Source of the DNA: Domibacillus sp. PGB-M46
GTDB taxonomy: Bacteria > Bacillota > Bacilli > Bacillales > Domibacillaceae
Reading direction: 5' to 3'
Length of the DNA stretch: 32,866 nt
NCBI RefSeq assembly: GCF_022668875.1
Contig: NZ_JAKGCR010000033.1
Span: forward strand, 1-32,866
Below, in pieces: positions 23,300 to 32,074 of this stretch. The notes under the pieces were generated by a model that saw only the letters and a list, made by a program, of their open reading frames with translations, had not been told where the DNA came from and ran no database searches. Numbering within the stretch: the stretch's first letter is position 1; each line of letters opens with the position of its first letter. Made by a program: the position numbers and the translations under genes.

Positions 23300-24175
23300 G
23301 TGAAAATATTAGTGACAGGTGCAACAGGGAAATTAGGAACGAAGGTCGTAGAAACATTATTAAAAACTGTTCCAGCCAGCCAATTGGCTGTAAGTGTCCG
23401 CAATCCGGAAAAAGCAGAAGCATTGAAGAATCAGGGAGTGGAAGTCCGGCAGGGGGACTTTGATTCTCCTGAAACATTAACTTCTGCTTTTCAAGGAATC
23501 GACCGTCTGCTCATTATCTCTGCAGATGGAGATAATGAAACAAGAATCCGCCAGCATACAAACGCAGTAAAAGCAGCTCAAGACGCGCAGGTTGGATTTA
23601 TTGCGTATACGAGCTTAACGAATGCGAGTGAAAGCACCCTATTTTTGGCACCGCCGCACCGCGCTGCAGAAGAAGCGATCTTAAAAACGGGCATTCCATA
23701 CTCTTTCCTGCGAAACAACTGGTACTTGGAAAACGAAATTCCAAGTATTCAAGGAGCAGTCGCGGGTGCGCCCTGGGTCACTTCAGCAGGTTCCGGCAAA
23801 GTAGGCTGGGCGCCGCAGCAGGACTATGCGGAGGCAGCCGCTGCTGTACTGACTGGGGAAGGACACGCCAATACCATTTATGAACTTTCTGGTAAGCCTA
23901 TGACCCAGGAAGAGCTGGTATCCGATATTGGCACCATACTTGGTAAGGAAATACCAGTTCAGCAAGTCGATGATACCGCTTATGCAGATATCATGAAAGA
24001 AGCAGGCGTACCAGACGATTTTCTGCCATTTCTTGTAGAAATCCAGCGGGGGATTCGTGAAGGTGCACTGGAAGCCGACAGCGACGATTTTGACAAGCTG
24101 CTTGGCCGTCCATCGACGCCAGTCAGCGAAGCACTACCGCAAATTATCATGCATATTTCTCAAACAAACCAATGA
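23300..24175 (+). CDS. QOR2/NmrA-type NAD(P)H quinone oxidoreductase
   Basis: Atypical SDR of the NmrA/QOR2 (YtfG) type, 291 residues, which reduces quinones with NADPH. The start MKILVTGATGKLGTKVVETL holds the GATGKLG nucleotide-binding loop. It continues VRNPEKAEAL, GVEVRQGDFDSPETL and FLRNNWYLEN, all typical of the group. Start is GTG 23300 behind TTTGGAGG. It lies just beyond the transposon relic on the same strand as DoxX and LLM. Genes of this type often accompany HxlR regulators, so it may have belonged to the same regulon before the insertion. A strong terminator follows. Confidence 0.91.
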   Translation: MKILVTGATGKLGTKVVETLLKTVPASQLAVSVRNPEKAEALKNQGVEVRQGDFDSPETLTSAFQGIDRLLIISADGDNETRIRQHTNAVKAAQDAQVGFIAYTSLTNASESTLFLAPPHRAAEEAILKTGIPYSFLRNNWYLENEIPSIQGAVAGAPWVTSAGSGKVGWAPQQDYAEAAAAVLTGEGHANTIYELSGKPMTQEELVSDIGTILGKEIPVQQVDDTAYADIMKEAGVPDDFLPFLVEIQRGIREGALEADSDDFDKLLGRPSTPVSEALPQIIMHISQTNQ

Positions 24176-24183
24176 TATGTATG

Positions 24184-24226
24184 AAACCCGGCCTCTCTAC
24201 ATATAAGAGAGGCCGGGTTTTTTTTT
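24184..24226 (+). terminator. Terminator of QOR2-like gene
   Basis: AAACCCGGCCTCTC pairs with GAGAGGCCGGGTTT (14 bases), followed by a long T run. Confidence 0.93.
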
Positions 24227-24339
24227 GAGTGTAAAGATAAAAGGAACAGCTTGTGTGGAATATCTGTTAACTTCCCCCACAATACATGGTGATATAAAAT
24301 ATAGTAAGAGAAAACCACCAGTTAGGGAAGGGGACCATT

Positions 24340-24805
24340 TTGTTAAATGACATTGGACCAAGTCTATTAGCCTATTCAGACTTGTTTCTTGTTTATTGTT
24401 CAGTATGCGAAAGTTGTGCGCATTTTTACACCCAACCATACAAAAGACCGGTACCAAGCTAGAATGATAGGCCATGAGCCAAAACGGTTTTTGGGCGAAC
24501 AGTGTGGGTTTATAAAAAATAATTTCCCTAAAAAACGGTGGGATAATATATGGGCATATGACTTTGAGTTGTTTGATGGGAAACAGGCAGCAGACTGGTA
24601 TTTTGGCTATCCGCTATTTTTACAGACACCATGCTGCGGGCACACACTTTGGTTTTTTAACTTTGAACATCTTACCCATGTAGAACTGTATATTGCACAA
24701 AAGATAAGACCGTCCGAATTGTACTATATGAGTACTGAAAGCAGGCTGCCAAAGTGGATGAAAAGCTCAAAAAATCAAAAAGAAGTATTGCAGGCTATTT
24801 ATTAA
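24340..24805 (+). CDS. Cys/His protein, probably frameshifted
   Basis: The main open frame (24389-24805) encodes an aromatic-rich soluble protein (WAYDFELFDGKQAADWYFGY, then PCCGH and KIRPSELYYMSTESRLPKWM). It has no ribosome site. A TTG at 24340 with AAGGGGA upstream opens another frame, MLNDIGPSLLAYSDLF followed by CSVCESC, and runs to a stop at 24460. Joining the two frames near 24440-24462 gives one protein with a CxxC and a CCGH pair, a plausible zinc site. So a one-base frameshift, real or a sequencing error, is likely. Family not recognised. The DUF4241-like gene follows 111 bases later. Confidence 0.6.
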
Positions 24806-24916
24806 GCTAAAGAAAAAAATAAAGTAATAAGCCTAAAAAGGGTAACAAACCAATTTTTGTATGGATCAGTCATCTGCATGCAGCCAGTTTATCATTTATT
24901 AAAAAGGAGTAGGGGA

Positions 24917-25447
24917 ATGAATTCAAAAGTGATAGGAAGCTTCCTGGTAGAAAGTGATCAATTGATTGTGGGAGATCCTTGTTATCCGGTTGAATGCGGG
25001 GATGAGGAAGAATCCTGTCTGTTAACCAATGTTAAAAGAGGAGAATGGGCAGCGGTCATTTTTTATGAAGAGGACGAAACGGTCTCCAGACTAACCACTT
25101 ACCATAAAGAATCCTCTCTCGAGTATGAATGGATAGAATCAGATATGGATATTATGGTGGATTCCGCACAGGCAGGTATTTTTGATGCATCCATTTATGG
25201 CCGGGATGAAGTAATTTCTGGCAGTCTCAAAAATGTTTACGATATAGAAATGGATGAAGAGGGAGTGAAGTATTATGTGGCCTGTTGCGATCAGACGGCA
25301 TCGGGTGAGCAGGGTGGCATTGTACCAGGCGGAGTAGTTTCAGTTTCTGGCTGGGGTGATGGATGCTATCCCGTTTTTGTTCAATATAATAGTGATAAAG
25401 AAATTACAGCAGTCTCACTTTATTTTTTTGAAGAAGATGAGGAATAA
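24917..25447 (+). CDS. DUF4241-like protein
   Basis: A 176-residue acidic soluble protein. It has the VGDPCYPVE motif near residue 18 and a C-terminal VSVSGWGDGCYPVFVQYN segment with the conserved GDG, as in DUF4241 proteins. These have no established biochemical activity and sometimes occur near toxin/immunity genes. It ends in a run of acidic residues (FFEEDEE). ATG 24917 follows AAAAAGGAG. Upstream codons at 24857-24916 are ignored because they precede this ribosome site. Confidence 0.75.
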   Translation: MNSKVIGSFLVESDQLIVGDPCYPVECGDEEESCLLTNVKRGEWAAVIFYEEDETVSRLTTYHKESSLEYEWIESDMDIMVDSAQAGIFDASIYGRDEVISGSLKNVYDIEMDEEGVKYYVACCDQTASGEQGGIVPGGVVSVSGWGDGCYPVFVQYNSDKEITAVSLYFFEEDEE

Positions 25448-25796
25448 TCCCTGCCCCTGCCTAACAGCGGCAGACTTATGGTTACCTTTAATATAAGTAT
25501 TAATATTAATCATAATGTTAGTACTAAGAAGAATGTCTAAATAGATTTCAATATGAATATGAGTATTCTATGCAAATAAAATGGTCAATTTAAAGGAAGA
25601 AGGGGCAGTAAATAGATTCCTTTGAAAAACAGCTGAGTGATTTTAATCAACTGATTAATGAAAAAAACAAAAAAAACTAGATTATTGAGTCGTATAAAGC
25701 AATAATTGAACTGTAATTTAAATTGCGTTTTAAACTGCTTGAAAGGAATTCCTTGATGGCTTGTTTACTAACCGATAGCTGGATGGTGATGTCACA
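25448..25796. other. 350-base AT-rich gap with a gene remnant
   Basis: No intact gene. A short coding-like remnant lies at 25612-25716. The rest is AT-rich, with several TATAAT-like words near 25490-25520 that cannot be assigned. Confidence 0.5.
25612..25716 (+). pseudogene. Remnant of a small helical protein
   Basis: Behind AGGGGCAG the frame reads (ATA)-DSFEKQLSDFNQLINEKNKKN, then TAG, then IIESYKAIIEL and TAA. It is strongly helical but has ATA in place of a start codon and one internal stop, so it looks like a dead small gene. Confidence 0.3.
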
Positions 25797-25997
25797 ATGA
25801 AAGTTATGTACATTCTTTCAATAATACCTTTTATAGGTATGCTGGGCTTTCTTCCTTTCGTGAACAAGGTGGAGCCTTTTGTTTTTTCGATGCCGTTTGT
25901 GATGTTTTGGGTAGTTTTGTGGACCCTTCTTACTTCTCTTATTCTAGGCATCATGTATAAATTGGACCCCCGAAATAAAGAGGGGGACGGAAAATGA
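25797..25997 (+). CDS. yhjC: DUF3311 membrane protein, YhjC-like
   Basis: A 66-residue two-helix membrane protein of the DUF3311 family. It has the same length as B. subtilis YhjC and is likewise directly before an SSS-family symporter. Helices are at about residues 3-22 and 30-53, with a polar DPRNKEGDGK tail. The ribosome site is weak (TGGTGATG). The stop overlaps the ATG of the symporter gene (ATGA), so translation is coupled. It is probably a small subunit of the transporter. Confidence 0.87.
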   Translation: MKVMYILSIIPFIGMLGFLPFVNKVEPFVFSMPFVMFWVVLWTLLTSLILGIMYKLDPRNKEGDGK

Positions 25998-27460
25998 ATA
26001 CGGCTCTTTTGATTATTTTAGGATTTTTACTTTTGTCCGTTTTTTTAGGAATCCGATCTACTAAAGGAAAAGAGATGAATTTAGAACAGTGGACAGTCGG
26101 CGGAAGAGGATTTGGAGCCATGCTCGTCTTTCTTTTGATGGCTGGAGAAATTTATACGACGTTTTCCTTCCTGGGCGGCAGCGGCTGGGCTTACGGTAAA
26201 GGAGCGCCCGCTTTGTATGTTCTGATGTATATCACCCTGTCGTATGTTTTATCTTATTGGCTGCTGCCTGTTATATGGAAATATGCAAAAGAACATCAGT
26301 TGATGTCACAGTCTGACTTCTTTGTAAGTAAGTATAAAAGTCCATATTTAGGGGTTCTGGTTGCGCTGGTTGGTGTAATCGGAATGATCCCTGTAATTGT
26401 TGTTCAGCTGAAAGGAATGGGCATTATCGTTTCGCAGGCATCATACGGAGCGATTTCTATGAACACAGCCGTTTGGCTGGGTGCCATAAGTCTTACTATA
26501 TACGTGATGGTATCGGGTGTACATGGATCAGCTTGGACGGCGATCATAAAAGACATTATGATGATAGGTATTATAGGCTTTCTTGGCATTTATTTGCCTG
26601 TTCATTATTATGGCGGATATCAGCCGATGTTCGAGGCCGTTCATGCAGCGAAACCTGAACTACTAAAGTTCCCTGAGCAGGGCCTTAGCGTTTCCTGGCT
26701 TATTTCTACGGTGCTGCTGCTTGTCTTAGGTTTTTATATGTGGCCGCAAGTGTTTAGCTCCACTTATACCGCAAAAAACGCAAAAGTATTTCGCAAGAAT
26801 GCGATGATCAGCCCGTTGTATACACTGATGTTATTGTTTGTATTCTTTGTCGGAACAGCAGCGATTTTAAAGGTGCCGGGATTAGAAGGGGAAGAAGTGG
26901 ATCTTGCTTTACTGCGTCTTTCCATCGAAACGTTTGACCCGTGGGTGATTGGGATCATAGGGGGAGCGGGATTATTAACAGCGCTGGTGCCTGGTTCACT
27001 ACTTGTCATGAGTACGGCCACTTTATTGTCCAAAAACGTCTATAGAGTCTTCGTACCTTCGGCAACGGATGAAACAATCGGAAAGCTGGCCAAGCTTCTT
27101 GTTCCTGCAGTTTCTCTTACAGCGGTTTACTTTACTTTGAATGGCGGAACGACTTTATCCAATATTATTTTGATGGGTTACAGCTTAATGACACAGCTGG
27201 CTCCGTCACTTTACTTTAGTTTAATGAAGAAAAATGTTGTTACAAAGTATGGGGCAGCGGCTGGTATAATCTCCGGACTTGCGACAGTCGCTTACATTAC
27301 TCTTAGTCAAACGACGATTGCAGCTTTGTTTCCCTTTTTACCGCAATCATTAAAAGATATTAATATTGGTATTATTGCTCTGGCGGTTAACGTTATAGTA
27401 ATGATGGTTGTCAGCTTTGCTACTCGAAAAGGGCAATATGACACAGCCGAGACAAATTAA
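25994..27460 (+). CDS. yhjB: Sodium:solute symporter, YhjB-like
   Basis: Membrane carrier of the SSS family (488 residues, about 13 helices) that takes up a small organic solute, often a carboxylate, with sodium. Typical features are EQWTVGGRGFG after helix 1, the unwound-helix segment TFSFLGGSGWAYGKG, and GFYMWPQVFSSTYTAKN. B. subtilis YhjB has the same length and partner. Translation starts at 25994, overlapping the DUF3311 stop, with GAGGGGGA upstream. It ends in a strong terminator. The substrate of YhjB is not established. Confidence 0.9.
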   Translation: MNTALLIILGFLLLSVFLGIRSTKGKEMNLEQWTVGGRGFGAMLVFLLMAGEIYTTFSFLGGSGWAYGKGAPALYVLMYITLSYVLSYWLLPVIWKYAKEHQLMSQSDFFVSKYKSPYLGVLVALVGVIGMIPVIVVQLKGMGIIVSQASYGAISMNTAVWLGAISLTIYVMVSGVHGSAWTAIIKDIMMIGIIGFLGIYLPVHYYGGYQPMFEAVHAAKPELLKFPEQGLSVSWLISTVLLLVLGFYMWPQVFSSTYTAKNAKVFRKNAMISPLYTLMLLFVFFVGTAAILKVPGLEGEEVDLALLRLSIETFDPWVIGIIGGAGLLTALVPGSLLVMSTATLLSKNVYRVFVPSATDETIGKLAKLLVPAVSLTAVYFTLNGGTTLSNIILMGYSLMTQLAPSLYFSLMKKNVVTKYGAAAGIISGLATVAYITLSQTTIAALFPFLPQSLKDINIGIIALAVNVIVMMVVSFATRKGQYDTAETN

Positions 27461-27492
27461 ATCGGTAAAAAAGAAAATACTTTAAATCGATG

Positions 27493-27528
27493 AAAGGGCC
27501 GTTCCACAAATGAAGGAACGGCCCTTTA
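27493..27528 (+). terminator. Terminator of symporter operon
   Basis: A perfect 13-base stem, AAAGGGCCGTTCC with GGAACGGCCCTTT. The tail is short on T, but stem strength is high. Confidence 0.75.
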
Positions 27529-27571
27529 GTATAGGCTTAATCTTTAATGCTAAAATCAAAGATTAAGCGGG

Positions 27572-27610
27572 AAAAGAGCCCTCCTGCAGATAGGAGAGCT
27601 CTTTTCTTTT
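27572..27610. terminator. Terminator between convergent genes
   Basis: GAAAAGAGCCCTCCT pairs with AGGAGAGCTCTTTTC (one mismatch). It has CTTTTT after it on the plus strand, and on the minus strand it lies 11 bases past the stop of the methionine-synthase-like gene. Confidence 0.75.
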
Positions 27611-27620
27611 TAATTACTTT

Positions 27621-28748
27621 TTACTTATTTCCCCAGACATCTTCTGCAATTTGAACAACGTGCCGGATTTTATTCCATTGTTCTTCTTCTGTTAATTCGT
27701 TTCCTTCTTCTGTACTTGCAAACCCGCATTGAGGGCTTAATGATAGGTTTTCTAAAGGAATGAACTGGCTGGCTTCTTGAATTTTTTCTTTAATGTTTTC
27801 TGAATTTTCTAATTCAGGGAATTTAGATGTAATTAAACCCAATACGACCGTTTGGTCATTGCGCGTAAAGTTTTTCAATGGTTCAAAATCACCTGAGCGG
27901 TTATCATCATACTCAAGGAAAAGCCCATCTACGTTTAAGTTCGCAAAGATTGCATCTGAAATATTATCATAGCCGCCGCTTGTAATATACGTAGATCTGA
28001 AGTTTCCGCGGCAAATATGCATCGTGATCAGCATATCTTCCGGTTTCTTAGCAATAGCATCATTCAAGCAGCTTACTCTCGTATTAATAATATCTTGTAC
28101 GTCCATGCCAAGCTTTTCAACAACGGCATTGATGCGCTCTTCGGAAACAAAATCAATCCATGAAGTGTCATCTAGCTGCAGATAACGGCAGCCCGCATCG
28201 TAAAAAGCTTGAATCGCTTTTTGGTAAGCAGCGACTGTATCATGATAAAACTGCTCGCTGTTCCCGTTGTAATACTCATCCTCTTGGATTCTAGTAAACA
28301 ACATGTTAGGGCTTGGGATAGAGAATTTAGCAACCTGGCTTCCATCTCCATATTTTTCAACCGCTTCTTTTAAGAACGTGAAGTGTTCGAGCATATAATG
28401 ATCATTAAACGCTACTTTACCTACTACTTTAATCGCCTTGTTTTTTGTTTTAGCCCCTTTAAACTGACTGATGTATTCCGTTTCAAACTCTTCTACTCCT
28501 TCTAGGCCTGATAAAAAGTCTAAATGCCACCACGCGCGTCTAAATTCACCATCGGTAATCGATTTAAGGCCTGTTTCAATTTGTTTTTGGACAAGCTTTT
28601 CGATTTCTTGATCCTCTACCGCTTTTAAGGCAGCTCTATCGATTTCCCCGTTCGTATAAGCAGTTCTGGCTTCTTTAAGAGGTGCTGTTCTCAAAAAGCT
28701 CCCTACGTGATCCGCTTTAAATGGAGCTTTTACAAATGTGTTTGTCAT
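27621..28748 (-). CDS. MetE-core methionine synthase-like protein, YxjG/YxjH type
   Basis: A 375-residue protein corresponding to the C-terminal catalytic half of cobalamin-independent methionine synthase, as in B. subtilis YxjG and YxjH. The zinc ligands are visible: His and Cys in MHICRGNF, Glu in LEYDD and Cys in LSPQCGFAS. The N-terminus has FKADHVGSFLR. Such proteins are thought to methylate homocysteine or a related thiol; the methyl donor is uncertain because the folate-binding N-half is missing. ATG 28748 follows a purine-rich GAAAGAAGGAA site. A SAM-I riboswitch with terminator controls it, so expression rises when SAM is low. Confidence 0.93.
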   Translation of the reverse strand: MTNTFVKAPFKADHVGSFLRTAPLKEARTAYTNGEIDRAALKAVEDQEIEKLVQKQIETGLKSITDGEFRRAWWHLDFLSGLEGVEEFETEYISQFKGAKTKNKAIKVVGKVAFNDHYMLEHFTFLKEAVEKYGDGSQVAKFSIPSPNMLFTRIQEDEYYNGNSEQFYHDTVAAYQKAIQAFYDAGCRYLQLDDTSWIDFVSEERINAVVEKLGMDVQDIINTRVSCLNDAIAKKPEDMLITMHICRGNFRSTYITSGGYDNISDAIFANLNVDGLFLEYDDNRSGDFEPLKNFTRNDQTVVLGLITSKFPELENSENIKEKIQEASQFIPLENLSLSPQCGFASTEEGNELTEEEQWNKIRHVVQIAEDVWGNK

Positions 28749-28776
28749 AACTTTATTTCCTTCTTTCTTTCAAAAT

Positions 28777-28931
28777 TAAAAAACCCTCTTCTTAAAAATA
28801 AGAAGAGGGTAATCGTCAAAACGGATTCTCTTCTTATCTTCAAGCAAATCGCTGCTGGAATTGGCACAGTACTTTAATAGTCCGCTGCCGAGGTTTCCTA
28901 GGGCCAGTCCCTCCACCTCTCGAGATAAGAA
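28777..28931 (-). promoter_or_regulatory. SAM-I (S-box) riboswitch with terminator
   Basis: Read on the minus strand: P1 strand TTCTTATC (28931-28924), GAGAGGTGGAGGGACTGGCC, then ACCTCGGCAGC, AGTACTGTGCCAATTCCAGC, and the P1 partner GATAAGAA (28838-28831). This is the S-box core. The terminator stem CCCTCTTCTTA/TAAGAAGAGGG (28809-28784) plus a T run follows. The AAGAAGAG part can pair with either the P1 region or the terminator, giving the switch. Confidence 0.95.
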
Positions 28932-28968
28932 TATTCAAAAATATGTAACTAATATGTAACTAGAAACT

Positions 28969-28997
28969 AAATTACACTTGTTCGAGCACCTTGTCAA
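28969..28997 (-). promoter_or_regulatory. Promoter of S-box transcript
   Basis: On the minus strand TTGACA (28997-28992), 17 bases, then TAATTT (28974-28969). It starts about 30 bases upstream of the riboswitch. An 11-base direct repeat, ATATGTAACTA, follows at 28941-28962. Confidence 0.75.
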
Positions 28998-29193
28998 TGA
29001 AAGTTTGAAAAATTCATTTTAAACGAAAAAATGAAAAGGTTTCCAATTATTTAAATAAAGGAAGCGATAGAAGGGCAAATTGGACCAGAAGCGAACGGTC
29101 GAATTGGATGGATACAAAATAATTTTTTTATCTTACTATAAATAATATGGAAAAATACAAACTATTCTTTAAACAGAGAGAAGGCAGAGTCTC

Positions 29194-30147
29194 ATGACAA
29201 ATCAACGTAACGTACGAGTAGCCGTTGTCCAAGCGGCTTCTGTGATTATGGATAAAGAGGCGAGTGCAGAAAAAGCGATTGCCTTAACAAAAGAAGCAGG
29301 AGAAAAAGGAGCCAAGATTGTTGTATTTCCAGAAGCTTTTATTCCGGCTTATCCGAGAGGACTGAGCTTTGGCGCGGTTGTCGGCAGCCGTTCACCGGAA
29401 GGAAGAAAAGACTGGCTTCGCTACTGGGAAAACGCTGTACCTGTTCCTAGTGAAACAACAAAACGGCTGGGGGAAGCGGCACGGGAAGCGGGAGTGTACC
29501 TTGTGATCGGCTTAATTGAGCGGGACACAGAGTACAGTGGGGGAACTCTTTACTGCTCCGTTTTGTTTTTTGGTCCGGATGGTTCGCTTCTTGGCAAACA
29601 TCGTAAGTTGAAACCAACAGGTTCAGAGCGGTTAATCTGGGGAGAAGGAGACGGCAGCACACTTCCTGTTTTTGATACACCATATGGAAAATTAGGAGCG
29701 CTGATTTGCTGGGAAAACTATATGCCGCTGGCGAGAGCTGCGATGTATGCAAAAGGTGTCCAAATTTACATTGCACCCACTGCGGACTCTCGGGAACTCT
29801 GGCAGTCGACGATTCGCCATATTGCCGCGGAAGGCAGATGCTTTGTGCTATCCTGCAACCAGTACGTAAACAAAGAAATGTATCCGAAAGACCTGGCTGG
29901 CTACGCGGAATTAGAGCATTCACCAGAAGAGATGTGCCCGGGCGGCAGCGCCATTGTGGGTCCTTTAGGAGATTATATAAAAGAGCCGGTATTTGGAAAA
30001 GAAGACATACTAATCGCGGATTTGGACCTGCACGATATTGCTTACAGCCAATTTGATTTTGATGCGGTAGGCCATTACTCACGGCCTGACGTATTTCAAC
30101 TTCTCGTTAACGAAGAAAAAAAAGAAAATATACATTTTAAAAAGTAA
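29194..30147 (+). CDS. Nitrilase
   Basis: C-N hydrolase that converts a nitrile to the carboxylic acid and ammonia, 317 residues. The Glu-Lys-Cys triad is present: E47 in VVFPEAFIPAYPRG, K138 in KHRKLKPT and C172 in ALICWENYMPLAR. The PAYPRG and CWENYMPL contexts are those of true nitrilases rather than amidases. The C-terminal part has FDFDAVGHYSRPDVFQL, also typical. ATG 29194 lies about 10 bases after AGAGAAGG. It is alone and divergent from the S-box gene. The natural substrate cannot be told from the sequence. Confidence 0.93.
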   Translation: MTNQRNVRVAVVQAASVIMDKEASAEKAIALTKEAGEKGAKIVVFPEAFIPAYPRGLSFGAVVGSRSPEGRKDWLRYWENAVPVPSETTKRLGEAAREAGVYLVIGLIERDTEYSGGTLYCSVLFFGPDGSLLGKHRKLKPTGSERLIWGEGDGSTLPVFDTPYGKLGALICWENYMPLARAAMYAKGVQIYIAPTADSRELWQSTIRHIAAEGRCFVLSCNQYVNKEMYPKDLAGYAELEHSPEEMCPGGSAIVGPLGDYIKEPVFGKEDILIADLDLHDIAYSQFDFDAVGHYSRPDVFQLLVNEEKKENIHFKK

Positions 30148-30309
30148 GAAAAAATCTTATGTAAAACGATGTATCTTTTGCAAAATGAAAATGACGTAGA
30201 ACAAGCCTGCGGGATAAGAAATGTATGCTGCAGGCGGAGTGTATATGCATAGGATCAGACAGCAGTTAAACGAAAAAGCTCAAGGCGGATGAACAAGTTT
30301 TCGATCCCG

Positions 30310-30423
30310 TTATTTCTTTTCTTTACGGATATCATTAATAATAAGTAGTCCCGCCACAAGAAAAATAACGATGAAAAGCCATGTTGTAGTGCTGAAAGTA
30401 TCTCCTCCGAAGATGAATTCGAC
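30310..30423 (-). CDS. Possible 37-codon membrane peptide without standard start
   Basis: The minus-strand frame reads VEFIFGGDTFSTTTWLFIVI, then FLVAGLLIINDIRKEKK and TAA: a hydrophobic helix with a charged cytoplasmic end, very protein-like. No ATG, GTG or TTG lies between the preceding stop and the helix; the first codon after two Lys is GTC. It could be a dead gene, start at ATT/ATC, or carry a sequence error. No family recognised. Confidence 0.3.
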   Translation of the reverse strand, partial: VEFIFGGDTFSTTTWLFIVIFLVAGLLIINDIRKEKK

Positions 30424-30535
30424 CTTCTTCTATACGTTTAGCCAGCTTAAAAGATTCAACGAATTTTCCGAAAAGAAGGAAGATCTTTTCTAAAACCGAA
30501 GATAGAAGGCGGGAATCCAAAAAGAATAGATAAAA

Positions 30536-30582
30536 AAAAGCTGTCTCCGTCTAAACACAAGATCGGAGGCAGCTTTTATCTT
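30536..30582. terminator. Strong hairpin terminator
   Basis: AAAAGCTGTCTCCG pairs with CGGAGGCAGCTTTT (one mismatch). T runs lie on both sides, longer on the minus strand. The transcript it ends is not clear: nitrilase ends 390 bases before it. Confidence 0.7.
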
Positions 30583-30721
30583 TTACTTACTTTTGAAGAG
30601 AACTAGTATGTATCCATTAAAAATATAGGATACTCGTAAAAAATGAGAAAAATTACTGAAAAAAAAATGCATGTCATAACCGTATAGTAATAAAAATTAA
30701 TTTAAAGAGGTATGTGAAAAC

Positions 30722-31781
30722 GTGGGGAAATCAAAAGTTTTGTTAGGGACAATCATTCCTGCCATTGCTTGCAGCATGTAAAAATGAAGAAAAAGTGTCT
30801 GAACCGGGGGTGAAGGACGATCCTAAACCAAAAACAGAGGAAGCCAAAGCGGTTAGTGCCAAGGAAGAAACAAGTTCCGCTGAAGAAAAATCAACTTCTG
30901 AATCCAGTGAGATCTTGAATCCAAAAATCGCTGCAGAAACAGAAGGAAATGTTGAAGTGGTTTATACGAATAAAGAGCCTAAATTCACCCATGATATGAA
31001 CGGTTTTAAGGTTTTAGTGGATGAATATCCAATTGTGAAAGTTACCGATATGAATGAAGATTCTATGATCCCATTTAATGACCAAATTAATGGATATGTG
31101 GTTTCGGCTAAAGCAGCGATTGGAAATGGAACCAGCAAACCGATGTATTATAACAACTAAACAAAAATATATTATCGAAGGCGATCTTGCGGATAACGAC
31201 CAATTTAAAAATAGTAAGCCGCATCAATCGCCGGCTTATGATTTCATTTATCGTACTGAACAAGGTGCGCAAACAGCCAGTCAGCCAAAATTTCATCAAG
31301 ATCGCCTGATTACTGATAGCGTGGCCAACAAGAAAATGATCTTTGAAAAGTCCGGAATCAATGAAACAAAACAAATTGACGATGTGGAAGTAACCCTTGG
31401 AGGGGTGGAGTATACCGAAGTGATTCCAACCGTAGCCAACGTCGAGCGTTTCAAAAATTTTGGGGAAAGTGGAGTTGTTGCTTTAACGGTTAAACTGAAA
31501 ATTGATAACCAGTCGGATGCACCGGTAAGTATTGGAATATCGGCTCTAAATTAAGAATTGATGAAAACAGGGGGACAGCTTTTGCTGAAGGAATGGCTGA
31601 ACCATAAGTCCCGCAAGAGATTGCGTCCGAACAGCAAGGCGGAAAATTACATGTATTTTTATTTAATAAAGATGAATTCGAGATCTTTAAGAAGTTTGAT
31701 TTAGAGTTTGGCCCGTTTTATGGAACAGATGGCAAAGCGTTGTTTAAAGGCAGAACCGCAGCTTTTACTTTGTCTAGATAA
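30722..31781 (+). pseudogene. Lipoprotein pseudogene with several frameshifts
   Basis: The coding trace of a secreted lipoprotein (resembling the DUF5105/DUF4352 type) is spread over three frames. GTG 30722 with AAAGAGG starts MGKSKVLLGTIIPAIA. A shift near 30757-30766 is needed to reach the lipobox LLAAC and the KNEEKVSEPG linker. A second shift near 31150-31165 links SKPMYYNN to KQKYIIEGDL. A third near 31545-31555 links PVSIGISAL to RIDENRGTAFAEG. An in-frame TAA interrupts after GMAEP before VPQEIASE. The final part, KFDLEFGPFYGTDGKALFKG, ends at 31781. At least three shifts plus a stop indicate decay rather than sequencing error. Confidence 0.85.
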
Positions 31782-31792
31782 GTCATAAACTG

Positions 31793-31826
31793 AAAAACCA
31801 GTGTCCCTTCAGCTACTGGTTTTTGG
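31793..31826 (+). terminator. Terminator after lipoprotein pseudogene
   Basis: AAAAACCAGT pairs with ACTGGTTTTT; the T run is part of the stem. Confidence 0.75.
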
Positions 31827-32035
31827 CTGTCTAAAAAGTTGATAGTCCTGTTTAATGATGAATTTGTTCTTAGTTGGAGGGATTTGTAAAAACTTGATAA
31901 CCGGTGAAATTTCTATTTAAACAAAAGGTATTGTTCTTTAACGAATGAAGCGGGCTGGTGTTATGAATAGGCAGTATGTGTATTTAAACTAAATAAACGT
32001 TATTTAATTCTTGATGTTTCATTAATGTAAGCAAT

Positions 32036-32069
32036 AACGAAAAACGCCAGATAAATGGCGTTTTTCGTT
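32036..32069 (-). terminator. Terminator of LEA-like gene
   Basis: A perfect 13-base stem, AACGAAAAACGCC with GGCGTTTTTCGTT, just past the stop of the minus-strand gene. Confidence 0.85.
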
Positions 32070-32074
32070 GTTCC

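Larger units (their letters stand above)
30148..30721. other. 570-base gap with one small coding-like frame
   Basis: It holds a minus-strand membrane-type frame without a start codon (30310-30423) and a strong hairpin (30536-30577). Nothing else coding or regulatory could be supported. Confidence 0.5.

Noticed and set aside
29447-30082. 211-codon minus-strand frame
   Set aside because: Entirely antisense to the intact nitrilase; rich in Pro, Leu, Cys and Arg as expected of a shadow frame.
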